From Streptomyces spiroverticillatus (lineage in GTDB: Bacteria; Actinomycetota; Actinomycetes; Streptomycetales; Streptomycetaceae): a DNA stretch of 64,000 nucleotides. Positions 7,785-16,792 of the stretch are shown piece after piece. The notes under the pieces were generated by a model. That model worked only from the letters and a program-made list of their open reading frames with translations, searched no databases and was not told where the DNA came from. Within the stretch, counting starts at the first letter, position 1. Each line of letters begins with the position of its first letter. A program made the position numbers and the translations under genes. The stretch lies in the NCBI GenBank assembly GCA_014650415.1, contig BMUX01000005.1:248001-312000 (forward strand), read 5' to 3'.

Positions 7785-8772
7785 CGGCGGGGGTCCCTTC
7801 TGCGACGAGCCGGTCGGTGTGGTGGCAGGCGGCGAGGTGTCCGGGCCGCGCGGGGTCGGGCAGGGGTTCGGGTGCGCGCTCGCGGCAGAGGCCGGTGGCG
7901 AGGGGGCAGCGCTCGGCGAAGGCGCATCCTTCGATCGTCGTACGGAGATCCGGCGGCTGCCCCGCGATGGCGGCGAGCCGCCCGCCCTGCGCGGTGGGGC
8001 GCGGGGTGGAGGCGAGGAGGGCGGCGGTGTACGGGTGCCGGGGCCCGGCGAAGAGGGTCTCGGCGGGGGCGGTCTCGGCGATGCGGCCCGCGTACATGAC
8101 GTACACCCGATCACTGATGGCGGCGGCGAGGTCGAGGTCGTGCGTGACGAACAGCAGCCCGGTGCCGAAGCGCTCCCGCAGCTTGGTGAGCAGGGCGATG
8201 ACCTCGGCCTGGCTGACGACGTCGAGGGCGGTGGTGGGCTCGTCGGCGAGGAGGAGTGACGGATCGCCCATGAGGGCGGCGGCGATCATGACGCGTTGCA
8301 GCATGCCGCCGGAGACCTGGCTCGGGTACTTGCCGAGGGCGGACGCGTCGAGGCCGACGGCGTCGAGGAGTTCGACGGCGCGGGCGGTCGCCGCCTCCTG
8401 TTTCGTGCCGGCCGCCCGGAGCCCCTCGGTGAGGAAGTCGCCGATGCGGCGCAGCGGGTTGAGGGCGGCGCGGGGGTCCTGGAAGACCATCGCGACATCG
8501 CCGGTGCGCAGGGCGCGCAGGCGGGCGGCGCTCATGGTGAGGGTGTCCTCGCCCTCCACGCGGACGGTTCCGGAGGCGATGGCTCCGGGCGGCAGCAGTC
8601 CGAGGGCGGTGCGGGAGGTGAGGCTCTTGCCGGAGCCGGACTCGCCGACGAGGGCGACGGTCTCGCCGGCCCCGACGGTGAGGTCCACGCCGTCGAGGAC
8701 GGGCCGGGCGGTGCCGGGGAGGGTGAGCCGGAGGTCCTGGACCTGCAGGACGGGCACGGGAGTTGGGGTCAC
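7777..8772 (-). CDS. OppD/DppD-type ABC transporter ATP-binding protein
   Basis: A 331-residue ATPase. Walker A is GESGSGKSLTSR, the signature VSGGMLQR, and Walker B LLLADEPTTALD. The C-terminal extension has a CAFAERCPLATGLCRE cysteine cluster, typical of the Opp/Dpp/Nik family, where it is thought to bind an iron-sulfur cluster. The GTG at 8772 overlaps the stop of the upstream permease (GTGA at 8769-8772) and has a GGAGAGA run just upstream. It pairs with the following OppF-like ATPase to power the importer. Confidence 0.93.
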   Translation of the reverse strand: MTPTPVPVLQVQDLRLTLPGTARPVLDGVDLTVGAGETVALVGESGSGKSLTSRTALGLLPPGAIASGTVRVEGEDTLTMSAARLRALRTGDVAMVFQDPRAALNPLRRIGDFLTEGLRAAGTKQEAATARAVELLDAVGLDASALGKYPSQVSGGMLQRVMIAAALMGDPSLLLADEPTTALDVVSQAEVIALLTKLRERFGTGLLFVTHDLDLAAAISDRVYVMYAGRIAETAPAETLFAGPRHPYTAALLASTPRPTAQGGRLAAIAGQPPDLRTTIEGCAFAERCPLATGLCRERAPEPLPDPARPGHLAACHHTDRLVAEGTPADA

Positions 8773-9632
8773 TTGTCTCTCCTGGCGACTCGGTCGGCCC
8801 AGCGCTCCCCGACCACGTTGAACGCGACGACGGTGAGCACGACGAGGACGCACGGCAGGATCGCGGAGAGCGGGTAGCCGTACTGGACTGCGGTCTGCCC
8901 GTCGAAGACCATGCGCCCCCAGTCGGGGGTGAGCGGCGGCACGCCGAGCCCGAGGAAGGACAGTCCGGCGAGGTCCATCAGCGCGTAGCCGAAGTTGACG
9001 GCGGACTGGGCGAGGACGACGGGGGCGATGTTGGGCAGGATGTGGCGCAGGCAGATCTGGAGCGCGGAGTGCCCTTGGACCTGGTAGGCGCTGACGTAGG
9101 GGCGGGCGCGTTCGGCGAGCACGAGCGACCGGGTGAGCCTGCTGACGTACGGCACGTAGGCGACGCCGAGTGCGGCGACGGGGGCGATCAGCCCTTCTCC
9201 GTACATCGCGATGACGAGGATCGCGAGCAGCACGCCGGGGAACGCGAAGACCAGCTCGGTGGACCGGGACAGCAGCGAGTCGACCCACCCGCCGCGCCAC
9301 GCGGCGACCATGCCGACGGCGATCCCGGCGACGGTGGAGAAGACGACGACGCCGAGCGGTCCGAGGAGGGAGGTGCGGGCCCCGGCGATCAACCGGGAGA
9401 GGGTGTCGCGGCCGGCGACGTCGGCACCGAGGAGGTGCTCGCCGGAGGGCCCGGCGAGGGCGGAGCCGAGTTCGGCGGAGTTGGGGTCGTGGGGTGTGAT
9501 CCAGGGCCCGACGAGGGCCGCGAGGACGACGAGACCGACGACCACGAGACAGGCGAGGTGGAGCGGGGAGCGGCCGGACGCGGCACGGAGTTTCGCGAGC
9601 CCGGGTCTGCGGGTGAGGGTGGCGGCGGTCAT
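8769..9632 (-). CDS. DppC/OppC-type ABC permease
   Basis: A 287-residue inner-membrane permease with about six membrane spans and the conserved EAA loop region (YVSAYQVQGHSALQICLRHILPNIAPVVL). The N-terminal LVGPWITPHDPN segment is typical of DppC/NikC. It forms a heterodimer with the DppB-like subunit encoded 34 bp upstream. The 3' end overlaps the ATPase gene by four bases. Substrate class (peptide, nickel chelate or other cation) cannot be decided from the permease. Confidence 0.92.
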   Translation of the reverse strand: MTAATLTRRPGLAKLRAASGRSPLHLACLVVVGLVVLAALVGPWITPHDPNSAELGSALAGPSGEHLLGADVAGRDTLSRLIAGARTSLLGPLGVVVFSTVAGIAVGMVAAWRGGWVDSLLSRSTELVFAFPGVLLAILVIAMYGEGLIAPVAALGVAYVPYVSRLTRSLVLAERARPYVSAYQVQGHSALQICLRHILPNIAPVVLAQSAVNFGYALMDLAGLSFLGLGVPPLTPDWGRMVFDGQTAVQYGYPLSAILPCVLVVLTVVAFNVVGERWADRVARRDK

Positions 9633-9666
9633 GCGGACCTGCCTTGTTCGCGAGCGGTCAGGGCAT

Positions 9667-10644
9667 TCATGCGGCGGCGCTCCTCGTACCGAGCGTGATC
9701 CGGGGGTCGACCAGTGGCAGCACCAGGTCGACGAGCAGGTTGACAGCCATGAAGATGCCGACGATGAGCAGGGAGACGGCCTGGACGGTCGGGAAGTCCT
9801 TGGTGCTGGTGGACAGTTCGAGGAGCTGGCCGATGCCGCCGATGCTGAAGGCGGTCTCCACGAGGACCGTGCAGACGAGCAGGGTGGAGACGATGAGCCC
9901 GCCGGTGGTCAGCAGGGTGCCGAGCGAATTGCGCAGCACGTGCCGCCGGATGACGAGCCGCTCGGGCACTCCCCGGCTCCGCGCGACGGTAACGTGCTCG
10001 CTGTCGAGGGCTTCGAGCATGGCGGTACGGGTGACCCGGGCGAGCAGCCCGATCAGGTACAGCGCGAGCGCGACGGCCGGAAGGGTCAAGTGAAAGACCA
10101 TGTCCCAGAACCCGTCACCTGCCCCGCTGCTCGGGAACCACCCCAACTGCACCGCGAAGAGCCCCTGAAGCAGCACGGCGGCGACGAAGGACGGCGTACC
10201 GATGGCGAGCGTGGTCGCGACGAGCACGGCGGAATCCACCGCTCCACCCCGCACGGCGGCAACCCGCCCGAGCAGCAGCCCGACCACGACGACCACCACG
10301 AGAGCCATCCCGACCAGCATCAACGTGGTCGGCAGCCGGTCCGCGAGGAGCCTGGAAACGTCGGTACGGTACGTCAGCGAGCGGCCGAAGTCCCCCTGGA
10401 CGACGTCCCCGAGCCAGCGCACGTAGCGCAGCGCGAAGGGGTCGTCGAGGTGGTACCGGGCGTTGATCGCGGCGAGGGCCTGGGGCGAGGCGGACCGCCC
10501 GGAGAGCAGGAAGCTGGCGGGGCTGCCGGGTGCCAGGTACATGGCGCCGAAGACGGCGAACGAGGCGACGAGCAGCGTGAAGACCATCTCCACGAGCCGC
10601 CGCAGGGCGAATCTGCCGAAACCCAGGAGGCTTGCGACGCTCAT
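9667..10644 (-). CDS. DppB/OppB-type ABC permease
   Basis: A 325-residue membrane permease with six predicted spans. The N-terminal RRLVEMVFTLLVASFAVFG is followed by a periplasmic YHLDDPFALRYVRWLG segment and an EAA-like loop (VTVARSRGVPERLVIRRHVLRN), all characteristic of DppB/NikB. The ATG at 10644 overlaps the stop of the substrate-binding-protein gene (ATGA 10641-10644), so the operon is tightly coupled. Confidence 0.92.
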   Translation of the reverse strand: MSVASLLGFGRFALRRLVEMVFTLLVASFAVFGAMYLAPGSPASFLLSGRSASPQALAAINARYHLDDPFALRYVRWLGDVVQGDFGRSLTYRTDVSRLLADRLPTTLMLVGMALVVVVVVGLLLGRVAAVRGGAVDSAVLVATTLAIGTPSFVAAVLLQGLFAVQLGWFPSSGAGDGFWDMVFHLTLPAVALALYLIGLLARVTRTAMLEALDSEHVTVARSRGVPERLVIRRHVLRNSLGTLLTTGGLIVSTLLVCTVLVETAFSIGGIGQLLELSTSTKDFPTVQAVSLLIVGIFMAVNLLVDLVLPLVDPRITLGTRSAAA

Positions 10645-12275
10645 GACGCGGCCCCCACTTCGGCGGCCCACGGGTAGTACATGTACGAGATGGTGGTGGG
10701 GGCGCCGGTGATCCTCTTGTTGAGGAAGACGGCGGTGGGCCACTCGGCGACCGGTATCCAGGGCAGTTGTTCGGAGGCGTGCCGCTGGAGCTCGGCGACG
10801 GTCTTCAGCCGTGCGCCACGGTCGTACGTCCCGACCGCACGGTCCACGAGCGCGTCGTACCGCTTGTCGCTGTAGCCGGAGAGGTTGAGGTAGGCGCCGG
10901 TCTTGAAGTTGGTGAGCAGGTCGAGCGGGTCGGTGATGGAGTCGTAGTACGTCAACGGGAACATGTCGATCCCGACGCGCGACTCCGGATCGGTGAAGAG
11001 CGCGGTGAAGGCATTGGGCGCGATGGACTTCAGCCGGACGTCGAGCCCGATGCGGCTGCCGGCGTCCTGGACGGCGGTGGCGAGGAGGGAGACGTCCTGG
11101 CCGATGGAGCTGGTGGCGATGGTGACGGTCTTGCCGGTCGCCCCCGCCTCCTTGACGAGCGCCCGAGCCTTCGCCAAGTCCCTTTTGGTGGACGGAAGTT
11201 GCCCGAACACGGACTTCATCGTCTCCGGGGACGCACCCGCCCAGGCCGCACGTGAGGTGACGGAATGCGTCGGGGTGCCCCCGCCGCCGAGCCCTGCGTA
11301 CACGAACCCGGAGCGGTCGAGCGCGAGCGACAGCGCCCGGCGGACGCGCACATCGCCCAAGGCGCCCTTCATATTGGTGATCCCGAGGTTGACGGTGCTG
11401 AGGCCCTCGCCGAAGTACAGCTTCCCGACGCCGCTCTCCCGCAGCCGCTCGTAGCTCTCGGTGGGGATCAGATACCCGCCGTCCGCCTCACCGCTGAGCA
11501 GGGCGTTCGTACGGGAGGAGGCGTCGGTCAGGAACTTGAACACCACGTGCTTCGACTTGGCCCGGGCCCCCCAGTACCCCTCGAACCGGTCGAGCCGCAG
11601 CGACTGCCCCTTCTTCCACGTCCCGAGGGTGAAGGGCCCGGTGCAGGCGAGGCTGCCGGAGGTGCCGTAGTCCCGGCCGGCCTTCTCCACCCCGTCCTTG
11701 GAGGCGACGACACCGGCGGCGGTGGCCATGTACTGGGGAAACTGGGAATCCGGCTTCTTCAGCTTCACGGTCACCTGGAGCGGTCCGGACTTCTTCACGG
11801 AGGCGACGTTCTCGAAGTTCTCCGCCCAGGCGGCGGCGTTGTCGGGGTCGCGCTGCCGGTCGAGGCTGAAGACGACATCCTCGGGGGTCATGGTCCGCCC
11901 GTCGTGGAAGCGGACGCCGTCGCGGAGGTCGTACACCCAGGTGAGGGGGTCGGGCTGGGTGGCGCTGCGGGCGAGCCCGGGCTCCAGGGTGAGGGAGGGC
12001 GACCACCGCATGAGGCTCTCGCAGACGTTGGAGAGGACGGTGTTCTGCGGGTAGTCGAAGGCGACGGTGTAGTCGAGGGTGGGCGGCTCGGCGTACACGG
12101 CCCAGGTGAAGGAGTCGATCTCCCCGGCAGCACGGGGAGTGCCCTGGGAGAGCCCGACGGCGGCGGCGCGCGTGGCGGGCGGCCCGGCACAGGCAGTGAC
12201 ACCGAGCCCGAGCACCGCAGCAAGAACCACAATCCTGGACCGACATCGCCCCTCCGGAACACGGGGTGGTGGCAT
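10641..12275 (-). CDS. Family 5 extracellular solute-binding lipoprotein
   Basis: A 544-residue SBP_bac_5 protein. A signal sequence (RIVVLAAVLGLGV) ends in the lipobox GVTACAG, so the mature protein is lipid-anchored outside the membrane. Family hallmarks include WVYDLRDGVRFHDGRTMTPEDV and a C-terminal LPWIPVAEWP. The ATG at 12275 has AGAGAGG 7 nt upstream. It is the first gene of the importer operon. The operon follows the agmatine deiminase and urease genes on the same strand, so a guanidino compound, a peptide or chelated nickel (needed by urease) are all possible ligands. Confidence 0.92.
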   Translation of the reverse strand: MPPPRVPEGRCRSRIVVLAAVLGLGVTACAGPPATRAAAVGLSQGTPRAAGEIDSFTWAVYAEPPTLDYTVAFDYPQNTVLSNVCESLMRWSPSLTLEPGLARSATQPDPLTWVYDLRDGVRFHDGRTMTPEDVVFSLDRQRDPDNAAAWAENFENVASVKKSGPLQVTVKLKKPDSQFPQYMATAAGVVASKDGVEKAGRDYGTSGSLACTGPFTLGTWKKGQSLRLDRFEGYWGARAKSKHVVFKFLTDASSRTNALLSGEADGGYLIPTESYERLRESGVGKLYFGEGLSTVNLGITNMKGALGDVRVRRALSLALDRSGFVYAGLGGGGTPTHSVTSRAAWAGASPETMKSVFGQLPSTKRDLAKARALVKEAGATGKTVTIATSSIGQDVSLLATAVQDAGSRIGLDVRLKSIAPNAFTALFTDPESRVGIDMFPLTYYDSITDPLDLLTNFKTGAYLNLSGYSDKRYDALVDRAVGTYDRGARLKTVAELQRHASEQLPWIPVAEWPTAVFLNKRITGAPTTISYMYYPWAAEVGAAS

Positions 12276-12295
12276 GGGTCCACCTCTCTCTGAGC

Positions 12296-12450
12296 CTGTA
12301 GGAACGCGCCCCGTCAGGGGCGCGGGGAACTGCGCGAGCAACCACAACGAACCCGCAGGGCAACCGCTCACCAAGCCGCACGGCGAGCGCTTTAGGGAAA
12401 GGGGCGGGTCAGGGGCCAAAACCGGGGGCCCGGGGGCAGCGCCCCCGGAT
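12296..12450. repeat. Streptomyces intergenic repeat with two hairpins
   Basis: The block contains a CGCGCCCC/GGGGCGCG stem (12305-12324), the phrase GCGCGGGGAACTGCGCGAGC, and a CCGGGGGC/GCCCCCGG stem (12430-12448). The same phrases recur in the window at 20425-20540 and, in part, at 46047-46109. From experience this boilerplate sequence is common between Streptomyces genes. The G/C hairpins could end transcription of the aguA transcript before the importer operon. Confidence 0.7.
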
Positions 12451-12487
12451 TGAACAGCAACCCCCACTCACCCGCACCCAGCCCCAC

Positions 12488-13513
12488 CTACCTCCCCGCA
12501 ACCACCGGAACCTGCTGCGTAATGCAATGCACCCCACCCCCACCCCACGCCACCACCGGCGCCGCAACCCCCACGACCTCCCGCCCGGGATACGCCCCCG
12601 CCAACACCTCCAGCGCCGCCGCGTCCTCCTCCACCCCGGCCACGGGAACAACGACTCCCCCGTTCGCGACGTAGTAGTTCAGGTACGACACCTCGACCCG
12701 CACCCCCGCGACCTCCGCGAACACGGTCTGCGGAACGTCCACGATCTCCAGCCCCCGCCCCCGCGCATCCGTCGACGCCTCCAGCACCGCCCGGTTCGCC
12801 CGCATCCGTGCATAGTCCGGGTGCTCCGGATCATCGGGCAGGGAGACAACGACCTTCCCGGGCGCCGCAAACGCACAGACCCCGTCCACGTGCCCGTCCG
12901 TCTCCGTGTCGAGCAGCCCCCCGTACGGCAGCCAGATCACCTTCTCGACGCCGAGCTTCGCCTTCAGCTCCACCTCGATCTCGTCCCGCGTCATGCCGGG
13001 ATTCCGGTTCGGGTGCAACAAACACTGCTCCGTGGTGATCAGCGTCCCCTCCCCGTCCACGGTGATCGCCCCGCCCTCCAGAATCATCTCGGAGCCGATC
13101 CGCTCCACCCCGAGGTGCTCCAGCAGCAGCCCGCTCACCCGGTCATCGGCGTCGAAGGGCGCGTGCTTCCGCCCCCACGCGTTGAACCGGAAGTCGACGC
13201 CGGCCCGCCGCCCCTGCCCGTCCAGCACGAAGAGCGGTGCCGAGTCCCGGAACCACGAGTCGTCCAGCGGCAGTTCCACCACCCGGACCCCGTCCTCCCC
13301 GCACCACGCGCGGGCGTCGTCCCCGAATCCGGGCGGAGCCACCATCGTGACGGGCTCGAACCGCCCGATCGTCCGCGCGACCTCCGCGTACTCCTTCTTC
13401 ACGGCGTCCAGAACGCCTTCCCACAAATCCTCACGGGTGGGCCATGCCATCAGGCACCCCTCGTGCTCGGACCACTCTGCGGGCATACGGAATTCAGTCA
13501 TCACTGCACTCAT
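12488..13513 (-). CDS. aguA: Agmatine deiminase, cytoplasmic
   Basis: A 341-residue enzyme without a signal peptide. It should convert agmatine to N-carbamoylputrescine and ammonia. Typical motifs are MPAEWSEHEGCLMAWPTRED at the start (substrate loop), LDDSWFRDSAPLFV, GGAITVDGEGTL, the DGHVDG histidine and the C-terminal GGGGVHC with nucleophile Cys330. It is the third gene of a minus-strand cluster behind the fused urease gamma-beta and alpha genes, 60 bp after ureC. No N-carbamoylputrescine amidohydrolase is in the window. Start codons at 13513 and 13501 both lack a strong ribosome-binding site; the longer one is given. Confidence 0.9.
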   Translation of the reverse strand: MSAVMTEFRMPAEWSEHEGCLMAWPTREDLWEGVLDAVKKEYAEVARTIGRFEPVTMVAPPGFGDDARAWCGEDGVRVVELPLDDSWFRDSAPLFVLDGQGRRAGVDFRFNAWGRKHAPFDADDRVSGLLLEHLGVERIGSEMILEGGAITVDGEGTLITTEQCLLHPNRNPGMTRDEIEVELKAKLGVEKVIWLPYGGLLDTETDGHVDGVCAFAAPGKVVVSLPDDPEHPDYARMRANRAVLEASTDARGRGLEIVDVPQTVFAEVAGVRVEVSYLNYYVANGGVVVPVAGVEEDAAALEVLAGAYPGREVVGVAAPVVAWGGGGVHCITQQVPVVAGR

Positions 13514-13573
13514 TTCACTGAAAAGGAATCTCTGAAAAGAACCGAAGAGAACTGGAAATAAACCCGAAGGAAA

Positions 13574-15325
13574 TCAGAGGAAATACAACCGACTGAGCGA
13601 AACCTCATCCGCCGCCTCGGACCGCAACGCCACCCCGTCCAGCGTCACCAGCCCGTCCCGCCCGTCCACCTGCACCGCACCGAGCCGGTTGTTCCCGACC
13701 AGGTCCGCAGGCCCGATCCCCCGCGTCCCCCGCACGGCGACCCTCCGCCGCCGCGTCGCCATGTCGTCGTACGGCCTCCCGAACGACCCGGAATCAGCGG
13801 CGGCCTTGCTGACGAAAGCCACCGAAAGGTCCGCCGGAGTGGCCCCGTGCGCACCGAACAAGGGCCCCAGCACCAACGGTTCACACGTGTCCGTGGCGGC
13901 ATTGGGATCCCCGGTCACGCCATAAGCAGGAAATCCGGCCTTGATGACCATCTGTGGCTTCGCCCCGAAAAAGGCCGGCCGCCACAGCACCACGTCCGCC
14001 AGCTTCCCGACTTCCAGCGACCCGACCTCGTGCGAAAGCCCGTGCGCAATGGCCGGATTGATGGTCAGCTTGGCGACATACCGCAGCACTCGCGCATTGT
14101 CGTCGTCCGGCCCGTCCCCCTCCAAGGGGCCCAGCTCGCGCTTCATCTTCCCGGCCATGGCGAAGGTCCGGCGTACGGTCTCGCCCGCCCGCCCCATGCC
14201 CTGCGCGTCCGACGAGGTGATCCCGATGGCGCCGAGGTCGTGCAGGACGTCCTCGGCCCCCATCGTCCCGGCCCGGATCCGGTCCCGCGCCATGGCGGCA
14301 TCACCGGGCAGATCCGTCTTCAGCGCGTGAACGGAAACGATCATCCCGTAGTGCTCCGCCACCGCATCCCGCCCGAAGGGCAGCGTCGGATTCGTCGACG
14401 ACCCGAGGACGTTCGGCACGCCGGCCATCTTCAGCACATTCGGTACGTGTCCCCCACCGCACCCCTCGATGTGGAGGGCGTGGATGGTCCGCCCCTCCAG
14501 CACCCGGAGGGTGTCCTCCACCGACAGGCACTCGTTCAGCCCGTCGCTGTGCAGGGCGACCTGCACGTCGTGCTCCTCGGCCACCCGCAGCGCGGTGTCG
14601 AGGGCCCGCGCGTGCGCCCCCATGTCCTCGTGGACCTTGAACCCGGACGCCCCGCCCTCGGCCAGCGCCTCCACCAGCGGCGCCGGGTCGGACGCCGAAC
14701 CCCGGGCCAGGAAGCCGATGTTGACCGGCCAGGCGTCGAAGGCGTTGAACGCGTGCCGCAGCGCCCACGGCGAGTTGACCCCCACCCCCCAACTCGGCCC
14801 GATCTCCTGCCCGATGATCGTGGTGACACCGCTCGCGAGCGACGCCTCCATGATCCTGGGCGAGAGCAGGTGGACGTGCGTGTCGACGGCCCCGGCGGTG
14901 GCGATCAGCCCCTCGCCCGGAATCATCGTGGTCCCGGTTCCGACGACCACCTCCACCCCGTCGACGGTGTCGGGATTCCCGGCCCGCCCGATCGCGTGGA
15001 TGCGGCCTTCGCGGATCCCGATCGACGTCTTCCGGATCCCGAGGACGGCGTCGATCACCAGCACGTTCGTGATGACCATGTCGCACGTCTCGCGGACGGT
15101 CGCCGCCTTGAGGTGCATGCCGTCGCGGGCGGTCTTGCCGAAGCCCGCGAGGAACTCGTCGCCGGGCCGCTGCGAGTCCGACTCGACGCGCACGACCAGC
15201 CCCGAGTCACCGAGCCGGACCCTGTCCCCCGCGCGGGGCCCGTGCACGGTGGCGTACTCGTACGGGTCGATGTGCCGGCTCTCGCCCGGCGCGCAGTGCT
15301 CGCTGTGCCTGCTCGGCCGACTCAT
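13574..15325 (-). CDS. ureC: Urease alpha subunit (divergent, two-gene urease)
   Basis: A 583-residue amidohydrolase-fold protein. By alignment from memory with Klebsiella UreC, all nickel-site ligands are present: His150 and His152 (DTHVH), the carbamylated lysine Lys230 (GFKVHEDMG), His259 (ALHSD), His285 and Asp373 (SSDAQGMG). His333 matches the catalytic flap histidine. The neighbouring flap cysteine is replaced by Val332. The glycine-rich substrate loop that normally reads GGGTGPAAGT is altered (GQEIGPSWGVG) and the segment is about three residues shorter. The ATG overlaps the ureAB stop. No ureD, E, F or G genes are nearby, so nickel insertion must rely on genes elsewhere or the enzyme is atypical. 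Confidence 0.88.
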   Translation of the reverse strand: MSRPSRHSEHCAPGESRHIDPYEYATVHGPRAGDRVRLGDSGLVVRVESDSQRPGDEFLAGFGKTARDGMHLKAATVRETCDMVITNVLVIDAVLGIRKTSIGIREGRIHAIGRAGNPDTVDGVEVVVGTGTTMIPGEGLIATAGAVDTHVHLLSPRIMEASLASGVTTIIGQEIGPSWGVGVNSPWALRHAFNAFDAWPVNIGFLARGSASDPAPLVEALAEGGASGFKVHEDMGAHARALDTALRVAEEHDVQVALHSDGLNECLSVEDTLRVLEGRTIHALHIEGCGGGHVPNVLKMAGVPNVLGSSTNPTLPFGRDAVAEHYGMIVSVHALKTDLPGDAAMARDRIRAGTMGAEDVLHDLGAIGITSSDAQGMGRAGETVRRTFAMAGKMKRELGPLEGDGPDDDNARVLRYVAKLTINPAIAHGLSHEVGSLEVGKLADVVLWRPAFFGAKPQMVIKAGFPAYGVTGDPNAATDTCEPLVLGPLFGAHGATPADLSVAFVSKAAADSGSFGRPYDDMATRRRRVAVRGTRGIGPADLVGNNRLGAVQVDGRDGLVTLDGVALRSEAADEVSLSRLYFL

Positions 15326-16101
15326 ACCCGTACCCCTTCCGAACGGCCCGTCCCCGACCCGGCCGACCTGTCCGACCCGTCCGACCCGTCCGCTTCCGTC
15401 CTGTCCGCACCCAGATATCCGCAGGCCACAGCCCTCTTCAAGGCCAGTTCTCGAGCCCCGTCGGCATCCAGCGGACCGTCCACGAGACCGGCGAACCCGA
15501 CCATCACCCGGGCACCCCCGATCGGGACGAGCCCGACCTCGACGTCCTGGCCCGCGTCGAAGCGGGTCGACGCCCCGGCGGGGGCGGCGAGCCGCATGCC
15601 GTAGGCGGCGGCGCGGTCGAAGTCGAGACGCGGGTTGGCTTCGAAGAAGTGGAAGTGGGAGGTGACGCTGACGGGGACCGTCGCCGTGTTCCGCACGGTC
15701 AGGGTGACGACCGGCTCGGGAACCACGGCGGTCTCCGGCCCGGGCAGCAGGGCACCCGGCGCCTCGTCGTTCCTGGCCTGCGCGTCGTCCCCGCTGCGCG
15801 CGCCGAACGGGTCCGCCACGGCGGCGAGCCGCGTCCCGTCGTCGAAAACGGCCTCGACCATCACCTCGGTGACCACGTCCACGACACCGGGCAGCACGTC
15901 GGCCGGACCGAGCACGGCCCGCCCCCGCTCGATCGCCTCGGCGAGCCGCAGCCCGTCACGGGCGCCCTCGCACACGGTGTCGGCGACCAGCGCGGTCGCC
16001 TCGGGAACGTTGAGCCGCAGGCCGCGGGCCCGGCGGGCCCTGGCCAGTTCGGCGGCGGTGAACAGGAGCAGACGGTCCCGTTCGGTGGGAGTCAGTGGCA
16101 T
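15322..16101 (-). CDS. ureAB: Fused urease gamma-beta subunit
   Basis: A 259-residue fusion. Residues 1 to about 100 are the gamma subunit (LTPTERDRLLLFTAAELARARRARG, then LNVPEATALVADTVCEGARDG). After a variable linker the beta subunit follows (VSVTSHFHFFEANPRLDFDR, then AAYGMRLAAPAGASTRFDAG). The tail is a Gly/Ser/Asp-rich extension. I take the ATG at 16101 (MPLTPTERD), which fits the family start; an in-frame TTG at 16137 lies inside the operator palindrome. No good ribosome-binding site precedes the ATG, so a short leader is likely. The stop overlaps ureC by four bases. Confidence 0.88.
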   Translation of the reverse strand: MPLTPTERDRLLLFTAAELARARRARGLRLNVPEATALVADTVCEGARDGLRLAEAIERGRAVLGPADVLPGVVDVVTEVMVEAVFDDGTRLAAVADPFGARSGDDAQARNDEAPGALLPGPETAVVPEPVVTLTVRNTATVPVSVTSHFHFFEANPRLDFDRAAAYGMRLAAPAGASTRFDAGQDVEVGLVPIGGARVMVGFAGLVDGPLDADGARELALKRAVACGYLGADRTEADGSDGSDRSAGSGTGRSEGVRV

Positions 16102-16118
16102 GCCGGTCACTGTGGCAC

Positions 16119-16136
16119 TGACTGAAAATTCAGTCA
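16119..16136. promoter_or_regulatory. TetR-type operator before the urease operon
   Basis: The palindrome TGACTGAA-AA-TTCAGTCA has perfect 8-bp arms and sits 18-35 nt upstream of the ureAB ATG, where it would cover the promoter or start site. The same core lies between tetR and the deiminase gene at 16914-16933. Confidence 0.8.
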
Positions 16137-16210
16137 AGAGTCATGACGTACGGGAAAACACCTACGCAGCACGGCCGCACACGGCCGCGCACAACCCCCG
16201 GACTGGCCCC

Positions 16211-16792
16211 CTACTGCTGCCGCAGCCCCGCCACCTCGACCTCGATCGCCTCCGTCACCAGCGCACGGGCGTGCTCGATACCGAGGCTGCCGCTCAGCCA
16301 GCGCATGCTCAGCCCCTGGATCAGCGCGGTGAGCCGCTCGGCGGCGGAGGCCAGCGAGGCCGGCGAGGCCAGCGGCCGCACCTGCCCGAGGAGGACCGCC
16401 ACCTCCTGCACCCACTGGAGCGTGGCCCGGGCCAGGTCCTCCCTCAGCACGGGGTCGAACACGGCGCTGGCCTGGAGTTCTCCCCAGGCCGAGCTGTTCT
16501 CCCGTACCTCAGGGGTGTCCTGGAGCTCCAGCAGCAGCACCTGCTCCAGCTCCTCGCGCGGGCCGAGCGGCTCGGCGTCGGGGTCCTCGGTGCTGGTGTA
16601 GCGCTCGGCGCGGTCGTTGATGAACTCCAGCGTGTGACGCAGGATGCCGGTGCGGTCCTTGAAGTGGTAGTAGATGAGGCCGGTGGAGACGCCGGCCTCG
16701 GTGGCCAATTCCTCCACGCGGAGCCCGCGGACCCCGCGCCGGGCGATGACCCGGGCGGCTGCTTCAAGGATCTGAGTGCTACGAGACGCCAT
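16211..16792 (-). CDS. TetR-family regulator of the urease/deiminase locus
   Basis: A 193-residue TetR regulator with a clear N-terminal HTH (RGLRVEELATEAGVSTGLIYYHFKDRTGIL) and a helical effector domain resembling BetI/TetR_C_6-type regulators. The ATG at 16792 (MASRSTQILEAAARVIARRG) is the family-like start; a much longer open frame upstream is an artefact of GC bias. It lies between the urease operon downstream and a divergent deiminase gene. Identical palindromes stand at both promoters, so it is the probable local repressor. The inducer may be a polyamine or guanidino compound (inference). Confidence 0.9.
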   Translation of the reverse strand: MASRSTQILEAAARVIARRGVRGLRVEELATEAGVSTGLIYYHFKDRTGILRHTLEFINDRAERYTSTEDPDAEPLGPREELEQVLLLELQDTPEVRENSSAWGELQASAVFDPVLREDLARATLQWVQEVAVLLGQVRPLASPASLASAAERLTALIQGLSMRWLSGSLGIEHARALVTEAIEVEVAGLRQQ

